DNA from: Pseudomonas sp. GM18
GTDB taxonomy: Bacteria; Pseudomonadota; Gammaproteobacteria; Pseudomonadales; Pseudomonadaceae
Assembly (NCBI RefSeq): GCF_000282195.1
Contig: NZ_AKJT01000087.1
Location: forward strand, 62,001 to 126,000
DNA: 64,000 nt
Direction: 5' to 3'
Shown one piece after another: positions 1 to 9,447 of this stretch (its first letter is position 1; each line of letters begins with the position of its first letter). The translations under genes and the position numbers were made by a program. The notes under the pieces were generated by a model that worked only from the letters and a program-made list of their open reading frames with translations, searched no databases and was not told the origin of the DNA.

Positions 1-1
1 C

Positions 2-730
2 GAAGGTTGCGACCTGATGCTGACGCTGTTCCCGTTCGAAGCTAAATTTTATGAAGAGAAGGGCGTGCCGGTACGGTTTGTCGGGCACTCCCTGGCCGAT
101 GCGATCCCGCTTGAGGCCGATCGCGCCGCCGCGCGGGCCGAACTCGGTTTGCCGGACGGGCCGTTGGTCGCCCTGATGCCGGGCAGCCGCGGCGGTGAAG
201 TCGGACGCCTCGGTGCGCTGTTCCTCGACACTGCCCAGCGCCTGCGGGCCATGCGTCCGGGCGTGCGGTTCGTCATGCCGTGCGCCAACCCGGAACGCCG
301 GGCCCAGCTTGAAGAGTTGCTGGCCGGTCGCGATCTGCCGCTGACCTTGCTCGACGGCAAATCCCATCTGGCGCTGGCGGCGTGCGATGCGGTGTTAATC
401 GCTTCGGGAACCGCCACGCTGGAAGCATTGCTGTACAAGCGGCCGATGGTGGTCGCTTATCGCTTGGCGCCGCTGACGTTCTGGATTCTCAAACGGATGG
501 TGAAGAGTCCCTACGTCTCGTTGCCGAATCTGCTGGCCCAGCGCCTGCTGGTGCCGGAGTTGTTGCAGGACGATGCGACAGTCGAAGCCCTGGCCCAGAC
601 TCTGTCGCCGCTGATCGAGGGTGGCGAGGAGCAGACCCGGGGCTTTGACGAAATCCACCGAACCCTGCGCCTGGACGCCTCCAATCAGGCAGCGGACGCG
701 GTACTGAACCTGATTGGCAGGGCACAATGA
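2..730 (+). CDS. lpxB: Lipid-A-disaccharide synthase LpxB (3' part)
   Basis: This is the C-terminal 242 residues of LpxB; the gene begins before the window. LpxB joins UDP-2,3-diacylglucosamine to lipid X to make the lipid A disaccharide at the inner face of the cytoplasmic membrane. The family is recognisable from the LMPGSRGGEVGR nucleotide-sugar binding stretch, the ASGTATLEALL segment and the PMVVAYRLAPLT segment of GT family 19. The reading frame is open from base 2. Its stop codon overlaps the start of rnhB (ATGA), which implies translational coupling, the usual Pseudomonas arrangement. Confidence 0.95.
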   Translation, partial: EGCDLMLTLFPFEAKFYEEKGVPVRFVGHSLADAIPLEADRAAARAELGLPDGPLVALMPGSRGGEVGRLGALFLDTAQRLRAMRPGVRFVMPCANPERRAQLEELLAGRDLPLTLLDGKSHLALAACDAVLIASGTATLEALLYKRPMVVAYRLAPLTFWILKRMVKSPYVSLPNLLAQRLLVPELLQDDATVEALAQTLSPLIEGGEEQTRGFDEIHRTLRLDASNQAADAVLNLIGRAQ

Positions 731-1368
731 GCAAAGCAAGTAGGCAGATGGGCCTGGATTTTATGTTGGTCGATGAAGTTGAAGATCTGGTGGCGGGTGT
801 TGATGAAGTCGGTCGCGGCCCGCTGTGCGGTGCCGTGGTGACGGCGGCGGTGATCCTCGATCCGAGCCGGCCGATCCTTGGCCTCAACGATTCGAAGAAG
901 CTCACCGAAGCCCGCCGCGAAAAGCTCTACGACGAGATTTGCGAAAAAGCCCTGAGCTGGTGCATCGCTCGCGCCGAAGTCGAAGAAATCGACGAGTTGA
1001 ACATTCTCCATGCCACCATGCTGGCCATGCAGCGTGCGGTCGAGGGCCTGCACATTCAGCCGAAACTGGCGATGATCGACGGCAACCGGTGCCCGAAACT
1101 CTCGATGCGCGCCGAAGCGGTGGTGCAAGGCGACAGCAAAGTGCCGGCCATCGCTGCGGCGTCGATTCTGGCCAAGGTCAGTCGTGATCGTGAAATGGCG
1201 GCGTTCGAGCTGATTTACCCGGGTTACGGCATCGGTGGCCACAAAGGCTACCCGACGCCCGTTCATCTGGAAGCGCTGACGCGTCTGGGGCCGACACCGA
1301 TTCACCGCCGCTCGTTCGCCCCGGTACGCCTGGCGTATGAAGCGCGGGAAAACCTGATCGAGGGTTAG
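727..1368 (+). CDS. rnhB: Ribonuclease HII
   Basis: RNase HII removes the RNA strand, including single misincorporated ribonucleotides, from RNA-DNA hybrids in the cytoplasm. The 213-residue protein has the diagnostic GVDEVGRGPLCG motif near residues 24-35, carrying the first two catalytic acids, then GLNDSKKL and the MIDGNR segment. The ATG overlaps the lpxB stop by four bases, so it is probably coupled to lpxB. A hairpin with a weak T-rich tail follows the gene. The first dozen residues before the conserved core are variable, but the coupled ATG is the best start. Confidence 0.96.
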   Translation: MSKASRQMGLDFMLVDEVEDLVAGVDEVGRGPLCGAVVTAAVILDPSRPILGLNDSKKLTEARREKLYDEICEKALSWCIARAEVEEIDELNILHATMLAMQRAVEGLHIQPKLAMIDGNRCPKLSMRAEAVVQGDSKVPAIAAASILAKVSRDREMAAFELIYPGYGIGGHKGYPTPVHLEALTRLGPTPIHRRSFAPVRLAYEARENLIEG

Positions 1369-1388
1369 TCGCAGGCTGATGTTTTACT

Positions 1389-1421
1389 CAAGGCCCGGTA
1401 CAATCCGGGCCTTGTTGTCTT
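1389..1421 (+). terminator. Probable intrinsic terminator after rnhB
   Basis: A perfect 9-bp stem (AAGGCCCGG pairing with CCGGGCCTT, 6-base loop) is followed by a T-rich stretch. It lies between rnhB and dnaE and probably separates the lpxB-rnhB transcript from dnaE. Confidence 0.7.
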
Positions 1422-1450
1422 CACGTTTCTAGTTTCTAGACAGGATCACT

Positions 1451-4400
1451 ATGCCGGCTTCATTCGTTCATCTACGCCTGCACACTGAATATTCCCTGGT
1501 CGACGGTCTGGTGCGGATCAAACCGCTGGTCAAGACCCTGGTCGGTATGAACATGCCTGCCGTGGCGGTCACTGACCAGAACAACATGTGTTCCCTGGTC
1601 AAATTCTATAAAGCCGCCATGGGTGCCGGGATCAAGCCGATCTGTGGCGCCGACCTGTGGCTGTCGAACAAGGATCCGGACAACCCCTTGAGCCGGATCA
1701 GCCTGCTGGCGATGAACGCCACGGGTTATCGCAACCTTACCGAACTGATCTCCCGCGGTTTCATCGACGGCCAGCGCAATGGCTCGATCATCATCGAGCG
1801 CGAGTGGGTGGCCGAAGCCAGCGAAGGCTTGATCATGCTGTCGGCGGCGAAAGAGGGTGAGATCGGTCTGGCGATGCTCGGCGGCAATCCGGACGAAGCC
1901 GAAACCCTGGCTCGCGAGTGGATGGCGGTGTTCCCGGATCGTTTCTACCTGGAAATCCAGCGCACCAACCGCCCCAACGACGAAGAGCAACTGCACGGCG
2001 CCGTGGCCCTGGCCGAGAAACTCGGCGCGCCGCTGGTGGCGACCAACGACGTGCGCTTTATCAAGCAGGAAGACTTCGAAGCCCACGAAACCCGCGTTTG
2101 CATCGGTGAGGGCCGTGCCCTCGACGATCCGCGGCGTTCGAAGAATTACAGCGATCAGCAATACCTCAAAAGCGCCGAGGAAATGGCCGAGCTGTTCAGC
2201 GACCTGCCTGAGGCGCTGGAGAACACGGTCGAGATCGCCAAGCGCTGCAACATCGAAGTGAAGCTGGGCAAGCACTTCCTGCCCAACTTCCCGATTCCCG
2301 ATGGCATGACCATCGACGAGTATTTCCGCAAGGTTTCCTTCGACGGGCTGGAAGAGCGTCTCACCGTTCTGCTGCCCAAAGACACCACCGAAGACTACGA
2401 AGCCAAGCGTCAGGTGTATGTCGACCGGCTGAATTTCGAGCTGGATATCATCATCCAGATGGGGTTCCCCGGTTACTTCCTGATCGTGATGGACTTTATC
2501 CAGTGGGCCAAGAACAACGGCGTGCCGGTGGGACCTGGCCGTGGGTCGGGTGCCGGGTCGCTGGTGGCCTATGTGCAGAAGATCACCGACCTCGACCCGC
2601 TGGAATATGACCTGCTGTTCGAACGTTTCCTTAACCCGGAACGGGTTTCCATGCCCGACTTCGACGTTGACTTCTGCATGGACGGTCGCGACCGCGTGAT
2701 TGATTACGTGGCCGAGAAATACGGCCGTAACGCGGTAAGCCAGATCATCACCTTCGGTTCCATGGCGGCCAAGGCTGTGGTCCGTGACGTGGCGCGGGTG
2801 CAGGGCAAGTCCTACGGCCTGGCGGATCGTCTGTCGAAGATGATTCCGTTCGAAGTCGGCATGACCCTGGAAAAAGCCTACGAACAGGAAGAAATCCTGC
2901 GCGACTTCATCAAGGTCGATGAAGAGGCCGCGGAAATCTGGGAAATGGCGCGCAAGCTCGAAGGCGTTGTGCGTAACGTCGGCAAGCACGCCGGTGGTGT
3001 GGTAATCGCACCGACCAAACTGACCGATTTCTCGCCGATCTATTGCGACGAAGCGGGCGACGGTCTGGTAACCCAGTTCGACAAGGACGACGTCGAGGCT
3101 GCCGGTCTGGTGAAGTTCGACTTCCTGGGGCTGCGGACCCTGACGATCATCGACTGGGCGCTGAAAACCATCAACCGCGACCGCGCCAAGGTCAACGAAC
3201 CGCCGCTGGACATCGCGTTCATCCCGCTGGACGACAAACCGACTTACACGCTGCTGCAAAAAGCCGAAACCACTGCGGTGTTCCAGCTCGAGTCGCGCGG
3301 CATGAAAGAGCTGATCAAAAAGCTCAAGCCCGACTGCCTGGAAGACTTGATCGCACTGGTGGCCCTGTTCCGTCCGGGCCCGTTGCAATCAGGCATGGTT
3401 GACGACTTCATCAACCGTAAGCACGGTCGCGCCGAACTCGCGTACCCGCACTCGGACTACCAGTACGAAGGCCTCAAGCCGGTATTGGCACCGACTTACG
3501 GCATCATCCTGTATCAGGAACAGGTGATGCAGATTGCCCAGGTCATGGCCGGTTACACCCTCGGCGGCGCGGACATGCTGCGTCGAGCCATGGGTAAGAA
3601 AAAACCCGAAGAAATGGCCAAGCAGCGCGGCGGTTTCATTGAAGGTTGCGCCACCAACAATATCGACGCTGACCTTGCCGGTAACATTTTTGACCTGGTA
3701 GAAAAATTCGCCGGTTACGGCTTCAACAAATCCCACTCCGCTGCCTATGGCCTGGTGTCGTACCAGACCGCGTGGCTGAAAGCCCACTACCCGGCGCCGT
3801 TCATGGCTGCGGTACTGTCGGCGGATATGCACAACACCGACAAGGTCGTGACCTTGATCGAAGAAGTGCGGACCATGAAGCTGCGCCTCGACGCGCCGGA
3901 CGTGAACACCTCGGAGTTCAAGTTCACGGTGAACGACGAAGGCCGCATCATTTACGGTCTGGGCGCGATCAAGGGCGTGGGCGAAGGCCCGGTCGAAGCG
4001 ATTACCGAGGCGCGGGAAGACGGGCCGTTCAAGGATCTGTTCGATTTTTGCGCGCGGGTCGACCTCAAGCGCATCAATAAACGAACCCTCGACGGCTTGA
4101 TCCGCAGTGGTGCCCTGGACCGCCTTGGCCCGTACTTCCACGATGAGCAGAAAGCCTATCAGGCCAACATCGACCGCAACCGAGCGGTGTTGTTGACGGC
4201 CATGGAAGAGGCGATCAAGGCTGCTGAACAGACCGCTCGTACCCACGACAGTGGGCATGCCGATCTGTTTGGCGGTCTGTTCGTTGAAGAAGACGCCGAC
4301 GTCTACGCCAATCACCGCAAGGCCAAGGAACTGACCCTCAAGGAACGCCTGAAAGGCGAGAAAGACACCTTGGGCCTGTACCTCACCGGCCACCCGATCG

Positions 4401-4972
4401 ACGAATACGAAGGCGAGATTCGTCGCTTTGCCCGTCAGCGCATCATCGACCTGAAGCCGGCTCGCGATACGCAGACCGTCGCGGGGATGATCATCGCCCT
4501 GCGAGTGATGAAGAACAAAAAGGGCGACAAGATGGGCTTCATCACCCTCGACGACCGCTCCGGGCGGATCGAAGCCTCGTTGTTCGCCGATGCGTTCCAT
4601 TCCGCGCAGTCGCTGTTGCAGACCGATGCGATGGTGGTGGTCGAAGGCGAAGTCAGCAACGACGACTTCTCCGGCGGCCTGCGGTTGCGGGTCAAGCGGG
4701 TGATGAGCATGGAAGATGCGCGCACCAACCTGGCCGAAAGCCTGCGCCTGAAGTTGCATGCCAAGGATTTGAAAGGTGATCAGCTACGCTGGCTGGGTGA
4801 GCTGTTCAAGCGCCACCGCGGCGCGTGCCCGATCACCATGGAGTACACCAGTCCCGATGCGAAGGCTTTGTTGCAGTTCGGCGAGACTTGGCGAATCGAC
4901 CCGGCGGATGCCTTGATTCAAGCCCTGCGTGACCAGTTCGGGCGAGACAACGTCTTCCTCCAATACCGTTGA
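1451..4972 (+). CDS. dnaE: DNA polymerase III subunit alpha
   Basis: This is the replicative polymerase catalytic subunit, 1173 residues, a normal length for proteobacterial DnaE1. The N-terminal PHP domain opens with FVHLRLHTEYSLVDG. The catalytic acids of the C-family polymerase palm are visible in PDFDVDF (D403 and D405) and in KFDFLGLRTLTII (D557). An OB-fold lies near residues 1010-1090, around the GFITLDDRSGRIE segment. The gene stands alone behind the rnhB terminator, with the start ATG after a GGATC sequence. It works in the polymerase III core with epsilon and theta and binds the beta clamp. Confidence 0.97.
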   Translation: MPASFVHLRLHTEYSLVDGLVRIKPLVKTLVGMNMPAVAVTDQNNMCSLVKFYKAAMGAGIKPICGADLWLSNKDPDNPLSRISLLAMNATGYRNLTELISRGFIDGQRNGSIIIEREWVAEASEGLIMLSAAKEGEIGLAMLGGNPDEAETLAREWMAVFPDRFYLEIQRTNRPNDEEQLHGAVALAEKLGAPLVATNDVRFIKQEDFEAHETRVCIGEGRALDDPRRSKNYSDQQYLKSAEEMAELFSDLPEALENTVEIAKRCNIEVKLGKHFLPNFPIPDGMTIDEYFRKVSFDGLEERLTVLLPKDTTEDYEAKRQVYVDRLNFELDIIIQMGFPGYFLIVMDFIQWAKNNGVPVGPGRGSGAGSLVAYVQKITDLDPLEYDLLFERFLNPERVSMPDFDVDFCMDGRDRVIDYVAEKYGRNAVSQIITFGSMAAKAVVRDVARVQGKSYGLADRLSKMIPFEVGMTLEKAYEQEEILRDFIKVDEEAAEIWEMARKLEGVVRNVGKHAGGVVIAPTKLTDFSPIYCDEAGDGLVTQFDKDDVEAAGLVKFDFLGLRTLTIIDWALKTINRDRAKVNEPPLDIAFIPLDDKPTYTLLQKAETTAVFQLESRGMKELIKKLKPDCLEDLIALVALFRPGPLQSGMVDDFINRKHGRAELAYPHSDYQYEGLKPVLAPTYGIILYQEQVMQIAQVMAGYTLGGADMLRRAMGKKKPEEMAKQRGGFIEGCATNNIDADLAGNIFDLVEKFAGYGFNKSHSAAYGLVSYQTAWLKAHYPAPFMAAVLSADMHNTDKVVTLIEEVRTMKLRLDAPDVNTSEFKFTVNDEGRIIYGLGAIKGVGEGPVEAITEAREDGPFKDLFDFCARVDLKRINKRTLDGLIRSGALDRLGPYFHDEQKAYQANIDRNRAVLLTAMEEAIKAAEQTARTHDSGHADLFGGLFVEEDADVYANHRKAKELTLKERLKGEKDTLGLYLTGHPIDEYEGEIRRFARQRIIDLKPARDTQTVAGMIIALRVMKNKKGDKMGFITLDDRSGRIEASLFADAFHSAQSLLQTDAMVVVEGEVSNDDFSGGLRLRVKRVMSMEDARTNLAESLRLKLHAKDLKGDQLRWLGELFKRHRGACPITMEYTSPDAKALLQFGETWRIDPADALIQALRDQFGRDNVFLQYR

Positions 4973-4975
4973 CGG

Positions 4976-5010
4976 TCAGGCGCCATTCCTTGCCATTGGA
5001 ACGCGCCTGA
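4976..5010 (+). terminator. Inverted repeat after dnaE, possible terminator
   Basis: An 8-bp inverted repeat (TCAGGCGC and GCGCCTGA) begins four bases after the dnaE stop. Its loop holds a smaller TTCC/GGAA pairing. There is no immediate T-tract, so termination here is likely but not certain. Confidence 0.45.
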
Positions 5011-5122
5011 TCCCGACCCGAATTTTTAATCTCGACCTGAACGCGCCTGTCCCTTAAGGTAGGGCGCGAATAGACAACCGGCCGGCCCAAGCTCTCTTGG
5101 ACGCGACCCTAGACGGACGCCT

Positions 5123-6070
5123 ATGAACCCGAATTTCCTGGATTTCGAACAGCCGATCGCCGACCTGCAAGCCAAGATCGAAGAGTTGCGCTTGGTCGGT
5201 AATGACAATTCGCTGAATATCGGCGATGAGATCTCCCGCCTGCAGGACAAGAGCAGCACGCTGACCGAAGACATCTTCGGCAAACTGACCAGCTGGCAGA
5301 TCGCTCGTCTGGCGCGTCACCCGCGTCGTCCGTACACCCTGGACTACATCGAACATATCTTCACCGAGTTCGATGAGTTGCACGGCGACCGTCACTTCTC
5401 CGACGACGCTGCCATCGTTGGCGGTGTTGCCCGTCTGGACGACCAGCCGGTGATGGTTATCGGTCACCAGAAAGGTCGCGAAGTGCGCGAGAAGGTTCGC
5501 CGCAACTTCGGCATGCCGCGTCCGGAAGGCTACCGCAAAGCGTGTCGCCTGATGGAAATGGCCGAGCGTTTCAAAATGCCGATCCTGACCTTCATCGACA
5601 CCCCGGGCGCTTACCCTGGCATCGACGCCGAAGAGCGCAACCAGAGCGAAGCGATTGCCTGGAACCTGCGCGTCATGGCTCGCCTGAAAACCCCAATCAT
5701 CGCCACCGTGATCGGTGAGGGTGGTTCCGGTGGTGCGCTGGCAATCGGCGTCTGCGATCAGCTGAACATGCTGCAATATTCGACCTACGCGGTGATTTCG
5801 CCGGAAGGTTGCGCCTCGATTCTGTGGAAAACTTCCGAGAAAGCTCCGGATGCCGCTGAAGCGATGGGCATCACTGCCGAGCGCCTGAAGGGCCTGGGCA
5901 TTGTCGATAAAGTGATCGGCGAGCCGTTGGGCGGCGCTCATCGTGATCCGGCCGCTGCCGCTGCCTCGATCCGCGCCGAGCTGAGCTCGCAACTGGCGAT
6001 GCTGAAGAAGTTCGACAACGACGCGCTGCTGGCCCGTCGCTACGAGCGTCTGATGAGCTACGGTCTCTGA
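5123..6070 (+). CDS. accA: Acetyl-CoA carboxylase carboxyltransferase subunit alpha
   Basis: AccA pairs with AccD to transfer the carboxyl group from biotin-BCCP to acetyl-CoA, giving malonyl-CoA, the first committed step of fatty-acid synthesis. At 315 residues it is the usual length. It opens with the N-terminal helix NFLDFEQPIADLQAKIEEL. The crotonase-type core has the oxyanion segment GEGGSGGALAIG and the TFIDTPGAYPGI motif. It is a single gene between dnaE and tilS. The ATG at this position fits the conserved N-terminus of the family. Confidence 0.97.
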   Translation: MNPNFLDFEQPIADLQAKIEELRLVGNDNSLNIGDEISRLQDKSSTLTEDIFGKLTSWQIARLARHPRRPYTLDYIEHIFTEFDELHGDRHFSDDAAIVGGVARLDDQPVMVIGHQKGREVREKVRRNFGMPRPEGYRKACRLMEMAERFKMPILTFIDTPGAYPGIDAEERNQSEAIAWNLRVMARLKTPIIATVIGEGGSGGALAIGVCDQLNMLQYSTYAVISPEGCASILWKTSEKAPDAAEAMGITAERLKGLGIVDKVIGEPLGGAHRDPAAAAASIRAELSSQLAMLKKFDNDALLARRYERLMSYGL

Positions 6071-6107
6071 TCTACGGCTGACTTTTGTCCTGGGTTGCCG
6101 ATCAAAA

Positions 6108-6168
6108 GATCGCAGCCTTCGTCAGCTTCTACATGTATCCCCTGTAGGAGCTGCCGCAGGCTGCGATC
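6108..6168. repeat. REP-type palindrome between accA and tilS
   Basis: The arms GATCGCAGCC and GGCTGCGATC enclose a GTAGGAGCTGCCGCAGG core. The same arms recur at 12892-12937 and 63449-63512, so this is a dispersed Pseudomonas REP family. It may act as an mRNA stabiliser or terminator for accA. Confidence 0.75.
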
Positions 6169-6198
6169 CTGGCATTCTTGTTGGCAGAGGTGTTTTAA

Positions 6199-7536
6199 AT
6201 GATTGCCCATTCAAACAGTGGCAATGATCTGCAAACCAGGCTTTTCAAGGTGCTTGCGCCTTGGCGCAATGCTACAATCTGGCGCATCGCCTTCTCCGGT
6301 GGTCTCGATTCCACCGTCCTGCTGCACCTTCTCGCACACCTCGCAAAAACCGAATCCTTGCCGGCGCTGACCGCCGTTCATGTCCACCACGGCCTGCAGG
6401 TTGCGGCTGATGCGTGGCCGGAACATTGTCAGTCGGTCTGTGATGCGTTGGGTGTGCCGCTGGAGGTTGTGCGTGTTCAGGTTGAGCCTGGCGCCAGCCT
6501 TGAGCGCGCGGCGCGGGATGCGCGTTATGGCGCCTTCATCGCGGCGACTCACGCCGGTGAAGTGCTGCTCACTGGCCAGCACCGTGACGATCAAGCGGAA
6601 ACCCTGCTGTTTCGGCTGATGCGCGGGGCAGGGGTGAGAGGCTTGTCGGGAATGCCGAGCGAGCGTCCGTTGGGGCGTGGGCATCTGCTGCGCCCGTTAC
6701 TGGATGTCACGCGCGCCGAGCTTGAGGCCTACGCCGCTGAACATCAGTTGAGCTGGATCGAAGATCCGTCGAATCAGGACCGGCAGTTCTCGCGCAATTA
6801 CCTGCGTCATCAGGTGTTCCCGGTGTTGACCGCGCGCTGGCCGCAAGCGGTGGCGACCATGGCTCGCAGCGCTGCGCATCTGAGCGAAGCGCAGGGATTG
6901 CTCGACGAGCTGGCGCAAATTGATCTGGCCCAGGCCGGCACCGTCAGTGATTTCGATTGGCTGGGGTTGCCATCGCTGGAGCTGGCGCCCCTGGAAAAGC
7001 TCTCTGATGCACGCCAGCGCAATGCGCTGAGTCATTGGCTCAAACCGCTGACGTCTTTGCCGGACAGTGACCATTGGTCGGGTTGGGAGGATTTGCGCGA
7101 TGCGACTGGCGATGCACGTCCGGTCTGGCGATTGGCGGCGGGCGAACTGCATCGCGCTGGTGGGCGTCTCTGGTGGTTGTCAGGTGGATGGCTGCGCACC
7201 CCGCCATCCCCGGTGTCCTGGGCGGACCCCTCGGTATTGCTGGCGTTGCCGGATAATGGTGTGCTCACACTCACTGGTCAGATCCCCGATGGCCCGTTGC
7301 AGATTCGCTATCGTGAGGGCGGCGAAGTCATGAATTTGCCCGATCGCGGTCACCGTGACTTGAAGCGTTTGCTCAACGAAAGCGGCGTGCCGGGCTTCGC
7401 CCGTGGCAGATTGCCGCTGGTCTACAGAGACGAGCAATTGCTGGCGGTGGCGAACCTGCTGGGGCTAAACGGAAGTGAGCGCAGTGGCTGGTATTTGCAT
7501 TGGCAGCCGCCGATCGAAGATCAAGGTTTGAGCTGA
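6199..7536 (+). CDS. tilS: tRNA(Ile)-lysidine synthetase
   Basis: TilS attaches lysine to C34 of tRNA-Ile(CAU), changing its decoding from AUG to AUA; it is essential. The 445-residue protein has the PP-loop ATP-binding motif SGGLDST near residues 34-40. The tRNA-binding segment GQHRDDQAETLLFRLMRGAG and the substrate-specificity segment EDPSNQDRQFSRNYLRHQVFP follow. The C-terminal third is the variable TilS_C domain. The first 20 or so residues are not conserved, so the exact start is less sure than the identity. Confidence 0.94.
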   Translation: MIAHSNSGNDLQTRLFKVLAPWRNATIWRIAFSGGLDSTVLLHLLAHLAKTESLPALTAVHVHHGLQVAADAWPEHCQSVCDALGVPLEVVRVQVEPGASLERAARDARYGAFIAATHAGEVLLTGQHRDDQAETLLFRLMRGAGVRGLSGMPSERPLGRGHLLRPLLDVTRAELEAYAAEHQLSWIEDPSNQDRQFSRNYLRHQVFPVLTARWPQAVATMARSAAHLSEAQGLLDELAQIDLAQAGTVSDFDWLGLPSLELAPLEKLSDARQRNALSHWLKPLTSLPDSDHWSGWEDLRDATGDARPVWRLAAGELHRAGGRLWWLSGGWLRTPPSPVSWADPSVLLALPDNGVLTLTGQIPDGPLQIRYREGGEVMNLPDRGHRDLKRLLNESGVPGFARGRLPLVYRDEQLLAVANLLGLNGSERSGWYLHWQPPIEDQGLS

Positions 7537-7810
7537 AAGGGGCTTTCCGGTAGACTACGCTCCCTTCTTGATACAACTTCTGTGGATTCGCCTGAATCGC
7601 AGCAGTTGCCGATTACCAAGCAGTCTTTGCTGGGCGATTCCAAAAAATGTGTAGCGAGCAACCTACCGGTGTTTCATCTTCCGGTCTGTCCCAACGCGGC
7701 GGTTTTTTTGAAAGGTGCACTGTGATTAATGCAGGTGATCGGGGGCTTCGGCCTTCCTTCGCTTTCCCCGGCGGCTCGGACCGCTTTAACGCAGACTTCT
7801 AGGGTTTTTC

Positions 7811-9442
7811 ATGACGCGCTACATATTCGTCACGGGCGGTGTTGTTTCTTCATTGGGGAAAGGCATTGCCTCGGCTTCATTGGCGGCCATCCTGGAGGCG
7901 CGGGGACTTAAGGTCACCATGCTGAAGCTGGACCCGTACATCAACGTTGACCCGGGCACCATGAGCCCGTTCCAGCACGGTGAAGTGTTCGTCACCCACG
8001 ACGGCGCCGAGACCGACCTGGACCTGGGCCACTACGAGCGGTTCATCCGCACGACCATGACCCAGAACAACAACTTCACCACTGGCCGTGTCTACGAACA
8101 CGTCCTGCGCAAAGAGCGCCGTGGTGATTACCTGGGCGCAACCATTCAGGTGATCCCGCACATCACCGACGAAATCAAGCGCCGGATCATCAAGGGCGCC
8201 GGCGATGCCGACGTGGCCATGGTCGAGATCGGTGGCACCGTGGGTGACATCGAGTCGCAACCGTTCCTCGAAGCGATCCGTCAATTGCGTTTCGAAGTCG
8301 GGGCCAAGCGCGCGATGCTGATGCACCTGACACTGGTGCCGTACATCGCCACTGCCGGTGAAACCAAAACCAAGCCAACCCAGCACTCGGTCAAGGAACT
8401 GCGTTCCATCGGCCTGCAGCCTGACGTGCTGGTGTGCCGCTCCGATCACCCGATCGACATTTCTTCGCGTCGCAAGATCGCGCAGTTCACCAACGTTGAA
8501 GAACGTGCGGTGATTGCGCTGGAAGACGCCGACACCATCTACAAGATCCCGGGCATTCTGCACTCCCAGGGCCTGGATGATTTCGTTGTCGAGCGTTTCG
8601 GCCTGCAATGCGACAGCGCCGATCTGTCCGAGTGGGAAGCGGTGGTTGACGCCAAGCTGAACCCGGAGCACGAAGTCACCATCGCCATGGTCGGCAAGTA
8701 CATGGAACTGCTGGACGCCTACAAGTCGCTGATCGAAGCGATGAGTCACGCCGGCATCAGCAACCGCACCAAGGTCAACCTGCGCTACATCGATTCCGAA
8801 GACATCGAAAACCAGGGCACTGCTCTGCTGGAAGGTGTCGACGCGATTCTGGTGCCGGGCGGCTTCGGTCTGCGTGGCGTTGAAGGCAAGATCACTGCCG
8901 TTCAATACGCTCGCGAAAACAAGGTTCCATACCTGGGCATCTGCCTGGGCATGCAAGTGGCCGTTATCGAGTTCGCTCGTAACGTCATGGGCTGGAAAGA
9001 CGCCAACTCCACCGAGTTCGATCGCACCAGCGGTCACCCGGTGGTAGGTCTGATCACCGAGTGGGAAGACGCCACCGGCGCGGTCGAAACCCGTACCGAA
9101 GCGTCTGACCTGGGCGGCACCATGCGCCTCGGCGCCCAGGATTGCCTGCTTGAGCCAGGTTCCCTGGTGCACGATTGCTACGCCAAGGACGTGATCGTCG
9201 AGCGTCACCGTCATCGCTACGAGGTGAACAACAACCTGCTGCCGCAAATCATCGAGGCCGGCCTGAAAATCTCCGGTCGTTCCGGTGATGGCGCGCTGGT
9301 TGAAGTGGTTGAGGCACCGGATCACCCATGGTTCGTCGCTTGCCAGTTCCACCCCGAGTTCACCTCGACGCCACGCGACGGTCACCCGTTGTTCAGCGGT
9401 TTCGTTAAAGCCGCTTTGGCTCAACACCAGAAGAAGGCGTAA
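7811..9442 (+). CDS. pyrG: CTP synthase
   Basis: PyrG makes CTP from UTP, ATP and glutamine. The N-terminal synthase domain starts with the P-loop TGGVVSSLGKG at residues 7-17. The C-terminal class-I glutamine amidotransferase has its nucleophile in GICLGMQ (Cys378) and the partner His-Glu in CQFHPEF near residue 517. Length is normal at 543 residues. The 275-bp upstream region carries no gene. kdsA follows after five bases and eno after 157, the classic pyrG-kdsA-eno cluster. Confidence 0.98.
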   Translation: MTRYIFVTGGVVSSLGKGIASASLAAILEARGLKVTMLKLDPYINVDPGTMSPFQHGEVFVTHDGAETDLDLGHYERFIRTTMTQNNNFTTGRVYEHVLRKERRGDYLGATIQVIPHITDEIKRRIIKGAGDADVAMVEIGGTVGDIESQPFLEAIRQLRFEVGAKRAMLMHLTLVPYIATAGETKTKPTQHSVKELRSIGLQPDVLVCRSDHPIDISSRRKIAQFTNVEERAVIALEDADTIYKIPGILHSQGLDDFVVERFGLQCDSADLSEWEAVVDAKLNPEHEVTIAMVGKYMELLDAYKSLIEAMSHAGISNRTKVNLRYIDSEDIENQGTALLEGVDAILVPGGFGLRGVEGKITAVQYARENKVPYLGICLGMQVAVIEFARNVMGWKDANSTEFDRTSGHPVVGLITEWEDATGAVETRTEASDLGGTMRLGAQDCLLEPGSLVHDCYAKDVIVERHRHRYEVNNNLLPQIIEAGLKISGRSGDGALVEVVEAPDHPWFVACQFHPEFTSTPRDGHPLFSGFVKAALAQHQKKA

Positions 9443-9447
9443 ACCTT

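Noticed and set aside
1472..3388. Long antisense frame of 638 codons across dnaE
   Set aside because: It mirrors the GC-rich third-position pattern of dnaE and has no family motifs; similar long antisense shadows lie over pyrG (7877-9427), eno (10325-11671) and adhC (13807-15051).
7729..7911. Small frame overlapping the start of pyrG
   Set aside because: It reads out of frame through the conserved pyrG N-terminus and shows no domain.
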